The notes beneath the pieces are model-generated. The model was not told the DNA's origin, made no database searches, and saw only the letters and a program-made list of their open reading frames with translations. The translations under genes and the position numbers were made by a program. From Marinifaba aquimaris (GTDB taxonomy: Bacteria > Pseudomonadota > Gammaproteobacteria > Enterobacterales > Alteromonadaceae): a DNA stretch of 43,226 nt. Positions 15,346 through 24,161 of the stretch are shown here, piece after piece; position 1 is the first letter of the stretch, and each line of letters begins with the position of its first letter. Location of the stretch: assembly GCF_013328345.1 (NCBI RefSeq), contig NZ_JABULX010000034.1:1-43226 (forward strand), in the 5' to 3' direction.

Positions 15346-16095
15346 ATGAAGTTTTTAACCCGCATTCTAATAATAGCCCTGTTTTTTTCTAGCCACGCAA
15401 TAGCAGAACCTGCGAAAAAGGTATTGATTGTTGCCTCTAATATGCTTGATATGGGTGACCCTGAAAAGCACGACGCGAGAAATAATTTATGGGAATTTGC
15501 GCCGCCTTATCACACCTTTTTCAGCCATGGCTATGACATTGACTTTGTATCACCAAAAGGTGGAAAAGTTGAATTTATGATGCAGCCTCTTGGCATCAGC
15601 AGCTACACAATAAAATATGAAGGTTTTTTAGATAAAGCCAACCGTTCATTTTCGCCTGAACAAATTAATCCTGATGACTATTGGGGCGTTTATATTGGTG
15701 GCGGTTATGGTGTGATGTTTGATGTGGCTGATAACAAAAAAATACATGCCATTATTCGTCGTATTTATGAATCTGGCGGTATGGTTGGTGTAGGCGGTCA
15801 TGGCGCGGGTGCGATTGCTAATGTGACTTTATCTGACGGTGACTTTTTAGTAAAAGGTAAAAAAGTAGCAGGTTTTCCTAACTCGACAGAAAAATCTAAA
15901 CCATGGGCCAAACAGGGTACACTTTTACCCTTTTTTATAGAAACTCAGCTCAATAAAAATGGGGCGTTGGCGCAAAATAAACAGACACTTAAAGACAAAC
16001 ACGCAGTGATCACGGATAAGCGAATTGTATCGACGATGTTTTTACCATCTGCTGCATTGGTTGCAAAAGAAATGATACTTTCAAAGCCGCAATAA
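15346..16095 (+). CDS. Exported DJ-1/PfpI-superfamily protein lacking the nucleophilic Cys
   Basis: A 249-aa class I glutamine-amidotransferase-like (DJ-1/PfpI, Hsp31-like) protein with a signal peptide (FLTRILIIALFFSSHAIA). The fold is visible from KKVLIVASN, YDIDFVSPKGG, DYWGVYIGGGYGVMFD and the nucleophile elbow GGMVGVGGHGAG at residues about 144-155. The position normally held by the catalytic Cys before HG is Gly151. Glyoxalase, deglycase or protease chemistry that needs that Cys is therefore not expected. ATG 15346 with ggaaaataatg is preferred to an upstream GTG. A possible terminator hairpin (tggcgat/atcgcca, then T-run) lies at about 16,131-16,180. Confidence 0.82.
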   Translation: MKFLTRILIIALFFSSHAIAEPAKKVLIVASNMLDMGDPEKHDARNNLWEFAPPYHTFFSHGYDIDFVSPKGGKVEFMMQPLGISSYTIKYEGFLDKANRSFSPEQINPDDYWGVYIGGGYGVMFDVADNKKIHAIIRRIYESGGMVGVGGHGAGAIANVTLSDGDFLVKGKKVAGFPNSTEKSKPWAKQGTLLPFFIETQLNKNGALAQNKQTLKDKHAVITDKRIVSTMFLPSAALVAKEMILSKPQ

Positions 16096-16130
16096 GCCTT
16101 GTCTTTATTACAGCAAATATCTTTTTTAGT

Positions 16131-16180
16131 GGCGATGAGAATGCACTTGTGCAGACTTTATCGCCATTAGCTTTTTTACC
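16131..16180 (+). terminator. Possible Rho-independent terminator
   Basis: Arms tggcgat and atcgcca enclose about 28 bases with further partial pairing (gcacttgtgc), followed by tagctttttt. Confidence 0.45.
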
Positions 16181-16213
16181 TTTGTAATATTGATTTAACC
16201 CTGTAAATAAAAG

Positions 16214-16561
16214 ATGCGCTATTTAATTAAAATAACTTTAATACTGGGTGCTTTAGTAACGCTTATCTATCAGGTTTGTTTTTATCTGATGCCGAGTATC
16301 ACTGTGGTTAATCTGTCTGGTAGTGTGATAAAAAGTGCCAAGGTTATTTTGCCGAGCAACCAACTCGATTTTGGTCAGCTGGCGGATAAAGAAACAAACA
16401 CGTTATATTATTCACTTGAACAAGCTGATGGTGTCTATCAATATAGGTTCTCACTCGCTAGTCAGGTTGTACTTGAGGGGCGTTGCGGTTATGTCACGCA
16501 AAGTGAATACAATAAACGTGTTGTGATGACGGTTAGCGACCATAAAGTCAGGTGTGAATAA
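16214..16561 (+). CDS. Hypothetical membrane-anchored periplasmic protein
   Basis: A 115-aa protein with one N-terminal hydrophobic segment (residues 4-27) and a beta-rich remainder containing two Cys (in GRCGYV and the terminal VRCE) that could form a disulfide in the periplasm. No family is recognised. It is followed by the DUF2306 gene after 16 bases, so the two are likely one operon. Confidence 0.6.
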   Translation: MRYLIKITLILGALVTLIYQVCFYLMPSITVVNLSGSVIKSAKVILPSNQLDFGQLADKETNTLYYSLEQADGVYQYRFSLASQVVLEGRCGYVTQSEYNKRVVMTVSDHKVRCE

Positions 16562-16577
16562 GTATCAAGGACGGTAT

Positions 16578-17204
16578 ATGAATAAAAGTATCTTGTGGGG
16601 AATAATGGTTGTCTCTGCCATTGTTGTCGCCAGTTATGCCGTTATATTGCTAATAGCGCCCGCTATTAGACCGCCGTTTATTCAAAACTTATTTTCAAAT
16701 TTCCCGAGTATTACCCGTATTCATCTCGCTGGTGGAGCGATTGCAATTGTAACGGGGGCTTGGCAATTTAATACGACATTCAGGCAAAAGTACTTGTCAC
16801 TCCATAAGTTACTGGGGCGTTTTTATGTCGGCGCTATTGTCTTTAGCGCAGTGACAGGTTTTATTTTGGCATTAAACTCGGTTGGTGGTTTTTATGCCCA
16901 ACTCGGTTTTGGTCTAATGGCTATTTTTTGGCTGGTGATCACCTTAAAGGCCTATGCTGTTATACGCCAAGGTGATGTTAAGTTGCATGAGCGTTGGATG
17001 ATTCGAAGTTACGCGGTCACATTGGCGGGCGTCACGTTAAGACTGTACCTTGGTATCAGCATTGTTTTAGGGATTCAATTTTCAGTTATCTACCCCGTTT
17101 TAGCCTGGCTGTGCTGGGTACCCAATCTTTTCTTTGCGCAGTGGTTTATTTCGACTAAAACAAAGACTGGTCATACTTTTAAAAAGCAAATAAACATTAA
17201 CTGA
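16578..17204 (+). CDS. DUF2306 membrane protein
   Basis: A 208-aa membrane protein with about six hydrophobic segments. The DUF2306 pattern is visible: RIHLAGGAIAIVTGAWQF, SLHKLLGRFYVGAIVFSAV and KLHERWMIRSYAVTLAGVTL, with conserved His residues that in related proteins may bind heme or quinone, though the function is unknown. ATG 16578 has the site aaggac at 16566; a GTG at 16554 would overlap the upstream gene. It probably forms an operon with the preceding gene. Confidence 0.82.
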   Translation: MNKSILWGIMVVSAIVVASYAVILLIAPAIRPPFIQNLFSNFPSITRIHLAGGAIAIVTGAWQFNTTFRQKYLSLHKLLGRFYVGAIVFSAVTGFILALNSVGGFYAQLGFGLMAIFWLVITLKAYAVIRQGDVKLHERWMIRSYAVTLAGVTLRLYLGISIVLGIQFSVIYPVLAWLCWVPNLFFAQWFISTKTKTGHTFKKQININ

Positions 17205-17251
17205 GCTGTTTAACTAGCATCATCTTTAATTTGTCATCAGAGGAAGTTTTT

Positions 17252-17914
17252 TTGGAATTTACGCTACAAGGTTACATATTCGTTATTACTTTTGTATTAG
17301 TGTTTTTGTTATTGCTATACAGAAGACACAGAATAAAAACGAATCAGAGACGATTAGCATTTATCGACGGTTTTCAGTTTCCTGATAACGTTAAAATTAA
17401 AGTTCAAGAAAAGTATAATCACCTAACTGACAGTGATTTAGCGCTAGTTGAGAAAGGCTTGAAGGAATGGTTTTACATTTCTTTTTATGCCAAAGGAAAA
17501 GCGGCCTCTATGCCTTCACAAGTGGTTGATGTGGCATGGCATGAATTTATCCTCTTTACAAAAATGTACCAGGGATTTTGCGATAGCGCTTTTGGCTATT
17601 TTTTGCATCACACCCCCTCCGAAGCAATGAAATCGCAAAAAAGTGCTCAAAAAGGGATCAAGCTTACTTGGAAAATAGCGTGCACCAGAGAGAACATCTC
17701 GCCCAGTACCCCAAAAAAGCTACCTGTTTTATTTGGTATTGATGCCCGACTGAAAATTCCTGATGGTTTTAAGTACTCATTAAATTGTGATGGCCCACGA
17801 AGCCAAGGATATTGTGCAACACATATAGGTTGTACATCTACTCCATCTTGCTTTGGCGGTGACAGTGATTCAGGTAGTAGCGGTTGCAGCAGTTGTGGTG
17901 GTGGGGGTGATTAG
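17252..17914 (+). CDS. DUF1399-like (glycine-rich-domain) membrane-anchored protein with a Cys/Gly tail
   Basis: A 220-aa protein. The start is inferred to be TTG 17252 because gagga lies at the right distance upstream. An N-terminal membrane segment (residues about 7-25) precedes a cytoplasmic part with VDVAWHEFILFTKMYQGFC and FGYFLHHTPSE, the His-containing motif of the DUF1399/GRDP family. The C-terminus holds six Cys and ends in GSSGCSSCGGGGD, resembling a metal-binding or lipid-attachment-like tail. Function unknown. The family motif (WHEFIL…F) is well kept. Confidence 0.7.
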   Translation: MEFTLQGYIFVITFVLVFLLLLYRRHRIKTNQRRLAFIDGFQFPDNVKIKVQEKYNHLTDSDLALVEKGLKEWFYISFYAKGKAASMPSQVVDVAWHEFILFTKMYQGFCDSAFGYFLHHTPSEAMKSQKSAQKGIKLTWKIACTRENISPSTPKKLPVLFGIDARLKIPDGFKYSLNCDGPRSQGYCATHIGCTSTPSCFGGDSDSGSSGCSSCGGGGD

Positions 17915-18029
17915 CCGCATCAATACCACCAAGAATAAAGTGATTAAGCTTGCTTTATGTCAATACCTTGTTCAATTGCTTTTAAACCGTGCGATAACTT
18001 TTATGCGTTCAATACCTAGTAGAGTATTT

Positions 18030-18875
18030 ATGAAGTATTTATTTTCTGCCTTAGTTTTATTTATCTCTTTTACTACTGTTGCGGATAGCGCACAGAAGAT
18101 AAAGCCTTTTGAAATTCCTCGTAGCCATGTGATCGAGATTGACGACCCCGATTCAAATCGGGTGTATCCGCTTTTTATCAAATTACCACGCTCCTACCAC
18201 AAACAAAAAGAGAAGACTTATCCTGTTATTTATTTAACCGATGCTTGGTATAGTTTTCAGATCGTCTCTGGTGCCACGCGATTTCCAATGAACAGTGGAA
18301 AAATGCAAGAAGCTATTCTTGTTGCTATTTCATACGAAAAAGATTCTAAAGGGCCGTCTAGTAGAATTCGCGATTATACCCACATCGAAGATAAAAGCTG
18401 GAAGTTAGCGACAGGGCAAGCTAACGCTCATATGACGTTTATTGAAAAATCAGTATTTTCGTTTATCGAAAAAAACTATCGAGTCAATGCGTCTCGCACT
18501 TATGTCGGTAATTCTTTAGGCGGACTATTTGGTGCCTATATTTTAATGACCAAGCCACAAATGTTTGATGATTATGTATTAGGTAGCCCATCTGTGTGGT
18601 TTAAAGATAATGATATTCTTAAGTTAAATACCAAGTTGAATCCAAATCACCACAGGGTATTTATTGGTGTTGGCACACAAGAAACACCTGCATTTAACAC
18701 AAGTAAACACGATATGGTTCTGGGAGCAAAAGCGTTGGCTGCTAAACTATCAAGTGAACTTTTTCCTAATACCGAAGTTAAATTTTTGGCCATTGACGGG
18801 GCTGTACATGAAACAGCTTTTCCCACAACGGCTACCCAAGGATTGTACTGGCTGTTGAAAACAAACACGAACTAA
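18030..18875 (+). CDS. Exported alpha/beta-hydrolase, Fes/IroE-type esterase family
   Basis: A 281-aa hydrolase of the esterase D/Fes group (COG2819). A signal peptide (KYLFSALVLFISFTTVADS) precedes RVYPLFIKLPRSYHKQ, KTYPVIYLTDA, the nucleophile elbow GNSLGG (Ser162), YVLGSPSVWF and the catalytic His260 in AVHETAFP. All three catalytic positions seem present. The family includes siderophore esterases and esterases of unknown substrate; no siderophore genes are nearby. ATG 18030 is chosen since longer frames would place extra residues before a good signal peptide. Confidence 0.85.
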   Translation: MKYLFSALVLFISFTTVADSAQKIKPFEIPRSHVIEIDDPDSNRVYPLFIKLPRSYHKQKEKTYPVIYLTDAWYSFQIVSGATRFPMNSGKMQEAILVAISYEKDSKGPSSRIRDYTHIEDKSWKLATGQANAHMTFIEKSVFSFIEKNYRVNASRTYVGNSLGGLFGAYILMTKPQMFDDYVLGSPSVWFKDNDILKLNTKLNPNHHRVFIGVGTQETPAFNTSKHDMVLGAKALAAKLSSELFPNTEVKFLAIDGAVHETAFPTTATQGLYWLLKTNTN

Positions 18876-19024
18876 TACGCATTACACTGATAAACATGGA
18901 TGTTTTTTCATTTTTGCTATGAACAATACGCCTTATCTGCTTTAACGTGCTGTTTAGCTTATTGGTGCTTTTCGTTAATTTAACGCCTTGTATTATCACA
19001 CTAAATTTAATAATTAGTGCGCTG

Positions 19025-20017
19025 ATGCAAAAAGTATCTGTTTTAATTCTCTTCTTTGTCGCTTTATTGAATGTCCCGTTTGCTTATGCCAACAAGGACA
19101 ATGTGTTGTATGTGCAGTTGCAATCAACAGGTGAGCATCTTCATGTTAAGGCTAATCTTGATAATGATGTAATAGCATTTGAAGTCAGTGATGCTTTAAC
19201 ACAACTTGAAGCTGACTTTGGGCAACTTTGGGGCGAGCTTGATACTTGGCAGGTAAACAAAAAAAATGTAGCGCATTTGGTTTCTCAGTATGAAGCATCA
19301 TTGCTGACACCGTTAAATCGATTACTTGAAAACGCTAAGCAGGTTCATTTCATCATAGATGAAACGAGCTTTGACTATGCGCTAGGTTTGATCCCTTATC
19401 GCGGTCAGCCACTGTTTTTGCAATATCCCATTTCTTACAGCACTGACAACGTTAAGGTACTAACAAAAAGCTATTATTCAGAGAATTGGCGCGGTTTATC
19501 CATTTCAGATGAAACCGCCGATCCAGATAATGCCGCTGCATTTATTGGCAGTTTTTTAACCCGTAGTGAGCACTATAAAATGGAAGAGGTGAACTACAGC
19601 CAATTTAAACAATTTGAAGCTAAAGATTTATTAGTTTTTAGTCTTCATGGGGTAAAAACAGATGCAAGTGCCATTATGACCTTAAATGAAGAATCAATAA
19701 CGGCAGAGGATTTTGCGCACTTTAATAGTCAGTTAATCTACCTTGATTCATGCCAAATGGGCGCGTCTTTAAATTTTGCTAATGGACTTAAAAACTACGG
19801 AAATGAGTTTTTGATTGCTCCACTTTTTAGTAATGAGGCAGGAGGGTCTTCAAGTGAAACCATTAATGGCTTTTTCTCTCATTTAAAAGCGGGCCATTCA
19901 CCCGCTGTGGCTATGTTCAAAGTTAGAAAAGCACTCTTTGAAAAATATAGCCAAGCACAAAACCCCGACGATGCTTATTGGAAAGCGTTTCCGTTTAGGG
20001 TTTATCAACAGATTTAA
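19025..20017 (+). CDS. Exported CHAT-domain (caspase-like) protein
   Basis: A 330-aa protein with a signal peptide (MQKVSVLILFFVALLNVPFAYA) and a C-terminal CHAT domain. Motifs are LLVFSLHGVK with the catalytic His208, LIYLDSCQMGAS with the catalytic Cys243 (family consensus LSACxTG), and the tail FFSHLKAGHSPAVAMFKVRKAL. CHAT proteases are caspase relatives, usually cytoplasmic and often fused to TPRs; here there is no TPR and a secretion signal is predicted. The N-terminal 150 residues match the pre-CHAT region (LLTPLNRLLENAKQVHFIID, LGLIPYRGQPLFL). ATG 19025 is preferred to GTG 18947. Its substrate is unknown. Confidence 0.78.
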   Translation: MQKVSVLILFFVALLNVPFAYANKDNVLYVQLQSTGEHLHVKANLDNDVIAFEVSDALTQLEADFGQLWGELDTWQVNKKNVAHLVSQYEASLLTPLNRLLENAKQVHFIIDETSFDYALGLIPYRGQPLFLQYPISYSTDNVKVLTKSYYSENWRGLSISDETADPDNAAAFIGSFLTRSEHYKMEEVNYSQFKQFEAKDLLVFSLHGVKTDASAIMTLNEESITAEDFAHFNSQLIYLDSCQMGASLNFANGLKNYGNEFLIAPLFSNEAGGSSSETINGFFSHLKAGHSPAVAMFKVRKALFEKYSQAQNPDDAYWKAFPFRVYQQI

Positions 20018-20228
20018 GCTATCTCGGAAACTTGTTTTACTAACACACATAATTGCGTTATTTGATTAAATGTTTGCCATTATCATCAAGCCTATTTTAT
20101 TGTATTCGAGGTATGGTTAACTTGGCCTTAAAAAGGCACCTTAATAAAAAACAGAGCAAGTCACAATCTTGCAAGTTGTATCAGGTTTAGCTTGTTTTTA
20201 TTCCGTATATTTTAAAAGGAAGATTAAA

Positions 20229-20588
20229 ATGTCAGTAAAAAATGTAAGTAGCGTCATTTCTATTTTACCGGTTCAAAATTTTGAGCAGGCACTCACTTGG
20301 TATCAAACCTTGATGGGGCGCACTCCAGATATCGTGCCGATGGAAGGGATAGCTGAATGGCAAATTGTTGAAAATGCTTGGATACAAGTGTCGTTTGATC
20401 CAGAGCGAGCAGGGCAAACCACAGTGGTACTTTGTGTTGATAATTTAGCGGCTCAATATCAAAGGTGTATCGATGCTAATTTAGCTATTGGTGAAATTGT
20501 AGAATACCCTGAAATTATCAAAATGGCTGAGGTGAATGATCCTGAGGGAAACAAACTGTCTTTTGTTGAAGATATATCAACGAAGTAA
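20229..20588 (+). CDS. VOC-superfamily (glyoxalase/bleomycin-resistance-like) protein
   Basis: A 119-aa VOC protein: SSVISILPVQNFEQALTWYQ at the start, EWQIVENAWIQVSF in the middle, and MAEVNDPEGNKLSFVE at the end. Metal ligands of the fold appear only partly (the C-terminal Glu is present, a His is not obvious), so it may bind a small molecule rather than catalyse. ATG 20229 follows aaggaagatt. It stands alone between intergenic gaps. Confidence 0.85.
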   Translation: MSVKNVSSVISILPVQNFEQALTWYQTLMGRTPDIVPMEGIAEWQIVENAWIQVSFDPERAGQTTVVLCVDNLAAQYQRCIDANLAIGEIVEYPEIIKMAEVNDPEGNKLSFVEDISTK

Positions 20589-20700
20589 AAGCGCTGCCTG
20601 CAAATCAGCTGTAAAAGCGAAGTAGTCATGCATCTGCCTCTGCTTCGCTAAGACAGTGTTATTTCATTCACTTACCTTTTAGGGCGACTTTTCTTTAAGC

Positions 20701-21162
20701 ATGAAAATCATTTTTAAATCACTTATCAGTATTTTTTTGCTCTATCCATACTCATTTCTCATCGTTTGGCATTTTACCCTCAGCGATTCGGGCTTGGATG
20801 ATGCCCTAAAAGGTCTACCCGGTATCTTATTTGAGGTAAGTGCTGTCATAGCGCTGATTTCAATGTGGGCTTTTACTTGGTTTATTCAAACTCGACACTA
20901 TGCGGTTAAAGGTTTCTGGCTTGCCTTGGTGATTTATAGCGTTTTTCTGTGGCTGAGTTATCCAAAATCTTTTGTTATCAGTTTGGCAATTATTCCGCTT
21001 GTTATTTTTGCAATCGCTTGTATTAGCTATTCAAAAAAAACACTTTTTAACGGCTCAAGAAAATGGCTAACAAAGGCGAATAACAGTGAATGTGAAAGGT
21101 TACGCAAAATGGTCAACTTGATGACCAAATTAAAGATATTTAAGACCAAAACGCGAGGGTGA
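20701..21162 (+). CDS. Hypothetical four-helix membrane protein
   Basis: A 153-aa protein with hydrophobic segments at about residues 5-25, 36-60, 70-85 and 92-112 and a basic C-terminal tail (KKTLFNGSRKWLTK and onward) that should be cytoplasmic. No family is recognised. Confidence 0.6.
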   Translation: MKIIFKSLISIFLLYPYSFLIVWHFTLSDSGLDDALKGLPGILFEVSAVIALISMWAFTWFIQTRHYAVKGFWLALVIYSVFLWLSYPKSFVISLAIIPLVIFAIACISYSKKTLFNGSRKWLTKANNSECERLRKMVNLMTKLKIFKTKTRG

Positions 21163-21282
21163 TGAATTATTCTGGATGGAATCTTCTTATTTATTCCTGA
21201 CTGACAAGTGGTTAGATTGATAATTAATAGGGCGAATGGCTTAAAAGACAGAACAAAATATGAATATTATTGGATATAAAGC

Positions 21283-22266
21283 ATGGAAAGAAAAAAAATA
21301 ATAGGTACCACTTTAATAGCACTATCCATTGTTTATCTTTTAAATGCCTCTTGGTTAGCTCCCAGAAGTGAAAGAAACCTGCAACTTTTGGCACACCGTG
21401 GATTACATCAAACATTTGAACCTGCAGGGGTATCAAATGATACTTGTACTGCCTATCATATACACCCCCCAACTCATCAATACATAGAAAATACCCTTTC
21501 CTCCATGCATCAAGCATTAAAAATGGGCGCTGATATTATTGAATTTGATATTCATCCCACTATTGATGGTGAATTTGTTGTCTTTCATGATTGGGAGCTA
21601 GAGTGTCGTACCAATGGAAAAGGTGTGGTGCGCGAACAAACGATAAGCTATTTGAAGACACTGGATGTCGGTTATGGTTACACAGCTGATAGTGGCCGAA
21701 GTTATCCTTTTAGAGGAAAATTTATTGGCAAGATGCCAACTTTAAATGAGGTGTTAACTGAATTTCCCCAGACTGAGTTTTGGGTCAATATTAAGAGCAA
21801 GTCCAATAAAGAGGTAGAGGCCCTGACGCACTACCTTGCAAAGAATAAAACGCTGAACCGGAAGAAACTTACCATATATGGCGCCGCCGAAAATATTGAT
21901 TTATTTAATAAGCTCAATCCTGACATGAAAACTTTTTCAATGCAGCAAGCAAAAGACTGTATAAAGTCTTATATTATTTACGGTTGGCTAGGGCTATTGC
22001 CTGACAGTTGCCATAACAATATTATTGCTGTCCCAGTTAATTATCAGTGGTTAATTTGGGGCTGGCCAAAACGATTTGAAGCACGACTAAAAACAGTTAA
22101 TAGTAGGGCTGTCATCATTGGTCCACTTATCAAAGGCCAAGTAAATCAAGGTATTGATAGCCTTGAAATATTTCATGATGTTAATGCTAATTTTCGTGGC
22201 ATAGTAATGACTAATCGGATTGATATTCTGGCTAGCAAGAATGATTTGAGCAATCAATGCGAATAA
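21283..22266 (+). CDS. Glycerophosphodiester phosphodiesterase, membrane-anchored
   Basis: A 327-aa GDPD enzyme with an N-terminal hydrophobic anchor (residues 6-22). It has the full signature: LLAHRGLHQ (His-Arg), ENTLSSMHQAL, DIIEFDIHPT (ExD) and VVFHDWELECRTNG (His). It should hydrolyse glycerophosphodiesters to glycerol-3-phosphate and an alcohol, in the periplasm if the anchor leaves the domain outside. It is the closest visible relative of the degenerate cassette protein at 1925-2881; both share the unusual GYGYT…YPFRGK stretch and C-x-x-L/Y-GW-GLxPxSC motif. Confidence 0.9.
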   Translation: MERKKIIGTTLIALSIVYLLNASWLAPRSERNLQLLAHRGLHQTFEPAGVSNDTCTAYHIHPPTHQYIENTLSSMHQALKMGADIIEFDIHPTIDGEFVVFHDWELECRTNGKGVVREQTISYLKTLDVGYGYTADSGRSYPFRGKFIGKMPTLNEVLTEFPQTEFWVNIKSKSNKEVEALTHYLAKNKTLNRKKLTIYGAAENIDLFNKLNPDMKTFSMQQAKDCIKSYIIYGWLGLLPDSCHNNIIAVPVNYQWLIWGWPKRFEARLKTVNSRAVIIGPLIKGQVNQGIDSLEIFHDVNANFRGIVMTNRIDILASKNDLSNQCE

Positions 22267-22286
22267 CAAAAACAATGGAGTAGAGC

Positions 22287-22577
22287 GTGAAAGGGTATTT
22301 AATATTAGATTTTTCAATAAAAGACTTTAGTAAATTTAAAGAATACATTGAGAAAATTCCAGCATTTATAAATAAGCATGGTGGCAGATACATAGTCCAG
22401 GGGGTGGTTCCTGAAGCGATTGAAGGAGACTGGCAACCTGAAAGAGTGGTGGTGTTAGAGTTTCCCAGTAACAAGCATGCTAAAGCCTTTCTTGCGGACC
22501 CCGATGCTCAACCTTTATTTTCTATTCGTCACTCGACAACACAAAGTAAACTTATATTAGCTGAAGGTTGTTTGTAA
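22287..22577 (+). CDS. DUF1330-family protein
   Basis: A 96-aa protein of the dimeric ferredoxin-like DUF1330 family: KGYLILDFSIKDFSKFKEYI, INKHGGRYIVQG and ERVVVLEFPSNKHAKAF. Role unknown. GTG 22287 follows ggag with a good spacing. It lies 20 bases after the GDPD gene and 26 before the next, so the three may be one operon. Confidence 0.85.
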   Translation: MKGYLILDFSIKDFSKFKEYIEKIPAFINKHGGRYIVQGVVPEAIEGDWQPERVVVLEFPSNKHAKAFLADPDAQPLFSIRHSTTQSKLILAEGCL

Positions 22578-22603
22578 ATTTATTATTTATCACGGAGGAT
22601 ACT

Positions 22604-23071
22604 ATGCACTTAGCTCAACTTAATATTGCTGATACTAAATACGCTTTAGATGCGCATGAAATGAAAGACTTTGTTGATAATTTAGCGCCTATTAACGCCA
22701 TTGCAGAATCGAGCCAAGGCTTTATTTGGCGATTAAAAGACGAAGCAGGCGACGCTACTCATATTCAGTATTTTGATGATCCCAATATCATCATCAACAT
22801 GTCTGTGTGGGATTCAGTTGATGCGTTAAAAAGTTTTATGTTTAAAACCCACCACCGAGATTTTCTTCGCCGTAAAAAAGAGTGGTTTAACCCTATTGCT
22901 GAAGCGAGTTATGTTATGTGGTGGATACCTGAAGGTCATATTCCAACGCTGGATCATGCCGTTGAAAAACTAAAACTGCTTCGCGATAAAGGCGATAGCC
23001 CTGCAGCATTTAGCTTTAAAAACCCTTACAGTGCTGATGAATATATAAAAAGTAAATCGCTAGCTGTTTAG
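22604..23071 (+). CDS. DUF3291-family protein
   Basis: A 155-aa protein with HLAQLNIADTKYALDA, SSQGFIWRL, NMSVWDSVDALKSFMF, KKEWFNP and MWWIPEGHIPT, the pattern of DUF3291 (dimeric alpha-beta barrel, Trp- and His-rich). It may be a monooxygenase-like or heme-binding protein; the role is unknown. ATG 22604 follows ggagg at a good distance. Confidence 0.85.
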   Translation: MHLAQLNIADTKYALDAHEMKDFVDNLAPINAIAESSQGFIWRLKDEAGDATHIQYFDDPNIIINMSVWDSVDALKSFMFKTHHRDFLRRKKEWFNPIAEASYVMWWIPEGHIPTLDHAVEKLKLLRDKGDSPAAFSFKNPYSADEYIKSKSLAV

Positions 23072-23217
23072 TCAAAAAGACTGATTTTTGTTGCTTTGTT
23101 ATGAGAGGTTTATTAAACCTCAAATTATAGGTAAGCATATAAAAGATAAAGATTTTTAAAAAATATAAATTTATTCAACTATGCTTTTATTATGCAGGCA
23201 TATATAGGGAATAGGAA

Positions 23218-24159
23218 TTGAATAAATTCTTAATTGCAGTTTTGTCGATTATTTTTAGTCACAGCATTCATGCAGAAAGTAATGCACGACTAAAGTTTGA
23301 TATAAGTACTCGGTTGTCGCTAAATCAAACTAACGACGAAATAGGCAGTATGACCCCACTTGGCTTTGATTACCACAATACGATCGCTGATACGCACAGT
23401 GATGTCGGCACCTTCGTTTTACAATTGTATGCTACAAAAATTAATAACCTATCGCCACACCCTCCATTTTTTGATGAAGAAAATGATTTCAAATTAGTCA
23501 CGCGAATTTTTAATTTTAATTACACTGGTCTGGGGCGTTCATTACCAAATGTAAAAGTCGGCCATATAGAGCTGCCTTATGGCATTGAATATCGGGTAAA
23601 TACCAACGGAACCTTGAGACAATACAGCCATGGTATGAATCTTGGGCCAAAGGCAGATTGGGGGATAAGCCTCAATAAACAACATGAAAACTTAGAGTAT
23701 GAATTCTCACTAACCACAGGCGGTGGGCAAGATTTTACCAACCAAAATAATTCCTATGTTTTTACAGGTTATATTGGTACACCATCCCATCATAATTTTC
23801 ACTATGGCGTTTCAGTTAATAAAAGCGAAATTAATCGCTTTGAGCGGGAAAGTTTAGCTTTTGATGCTGCTTACTATTATCAACTTTGGAGCATGTTTTT
23901 AGAAATCCAAGTAGGTAGTAAAGGAGGCTTAGATCATCACCAAGCGTTTGCTGAATTAAACTATACAACTTCATCTCATGATTGGCTTTTTTATCTTCAA
24001 ACTCGTTATACCGAAACAGAAAATACAACTACCCGAAAGGATTTAATCGTCGGCGGCAAATACCGTTTGACAACAGATTTATCCGGAAGTGTTCAAGTTA
24101 TTGAATTTATTGAGCAAAATACTACTCAAGTTCTAGCCCAACTAAGATATCGGTTTTAA
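23218..24159 (+). CDS. Outer-membrane beta-barrel (porin-like) protein
   Basis: A 313-aa protein with a signal peptide (NKFLIAVLSIIFSHSIHA) and many amphipathic beta strands ending in the barrel signature QVLAQLRYRF with a terminal Phe. Start is TTG 23218 after ggaat. Substrate unknown. It is followed after two bases by a periplasmic protein and then by a histidine kinase, suggesting one operon in which the barrel may import a signal or substrate sensed by the kinase. Confidence 0.75.
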   Translation: MNKFLIAVLSIIFSHSIHAESNARLKFDISTRLSLNQTNDEIGSMTPLGFDYHNTIADTHSDVGTFVLQLYATKINNLSPHPPFFDEENDFKLVTRIFNFNYTGLGRSLPNVKVGHIELPYGIEYRVNTNGTLRQYSHGMNLGPKADWGISLNKQHENLEYEFSLTTGGGQDFTNQNNSYVFTGYIGTPSHHNFHYGVSVNKSEINRFERESLAFDAAYYYQLWSMFLEIQVGSKGGLDHHQAFAELNYTTSSHDWLFYLQTRYTETENTTTRKDLIVGGKYRLTTDLSGSVQVIEFIEQNTTQVLAQLRYRF

Positions 24160-24161
24160 CA

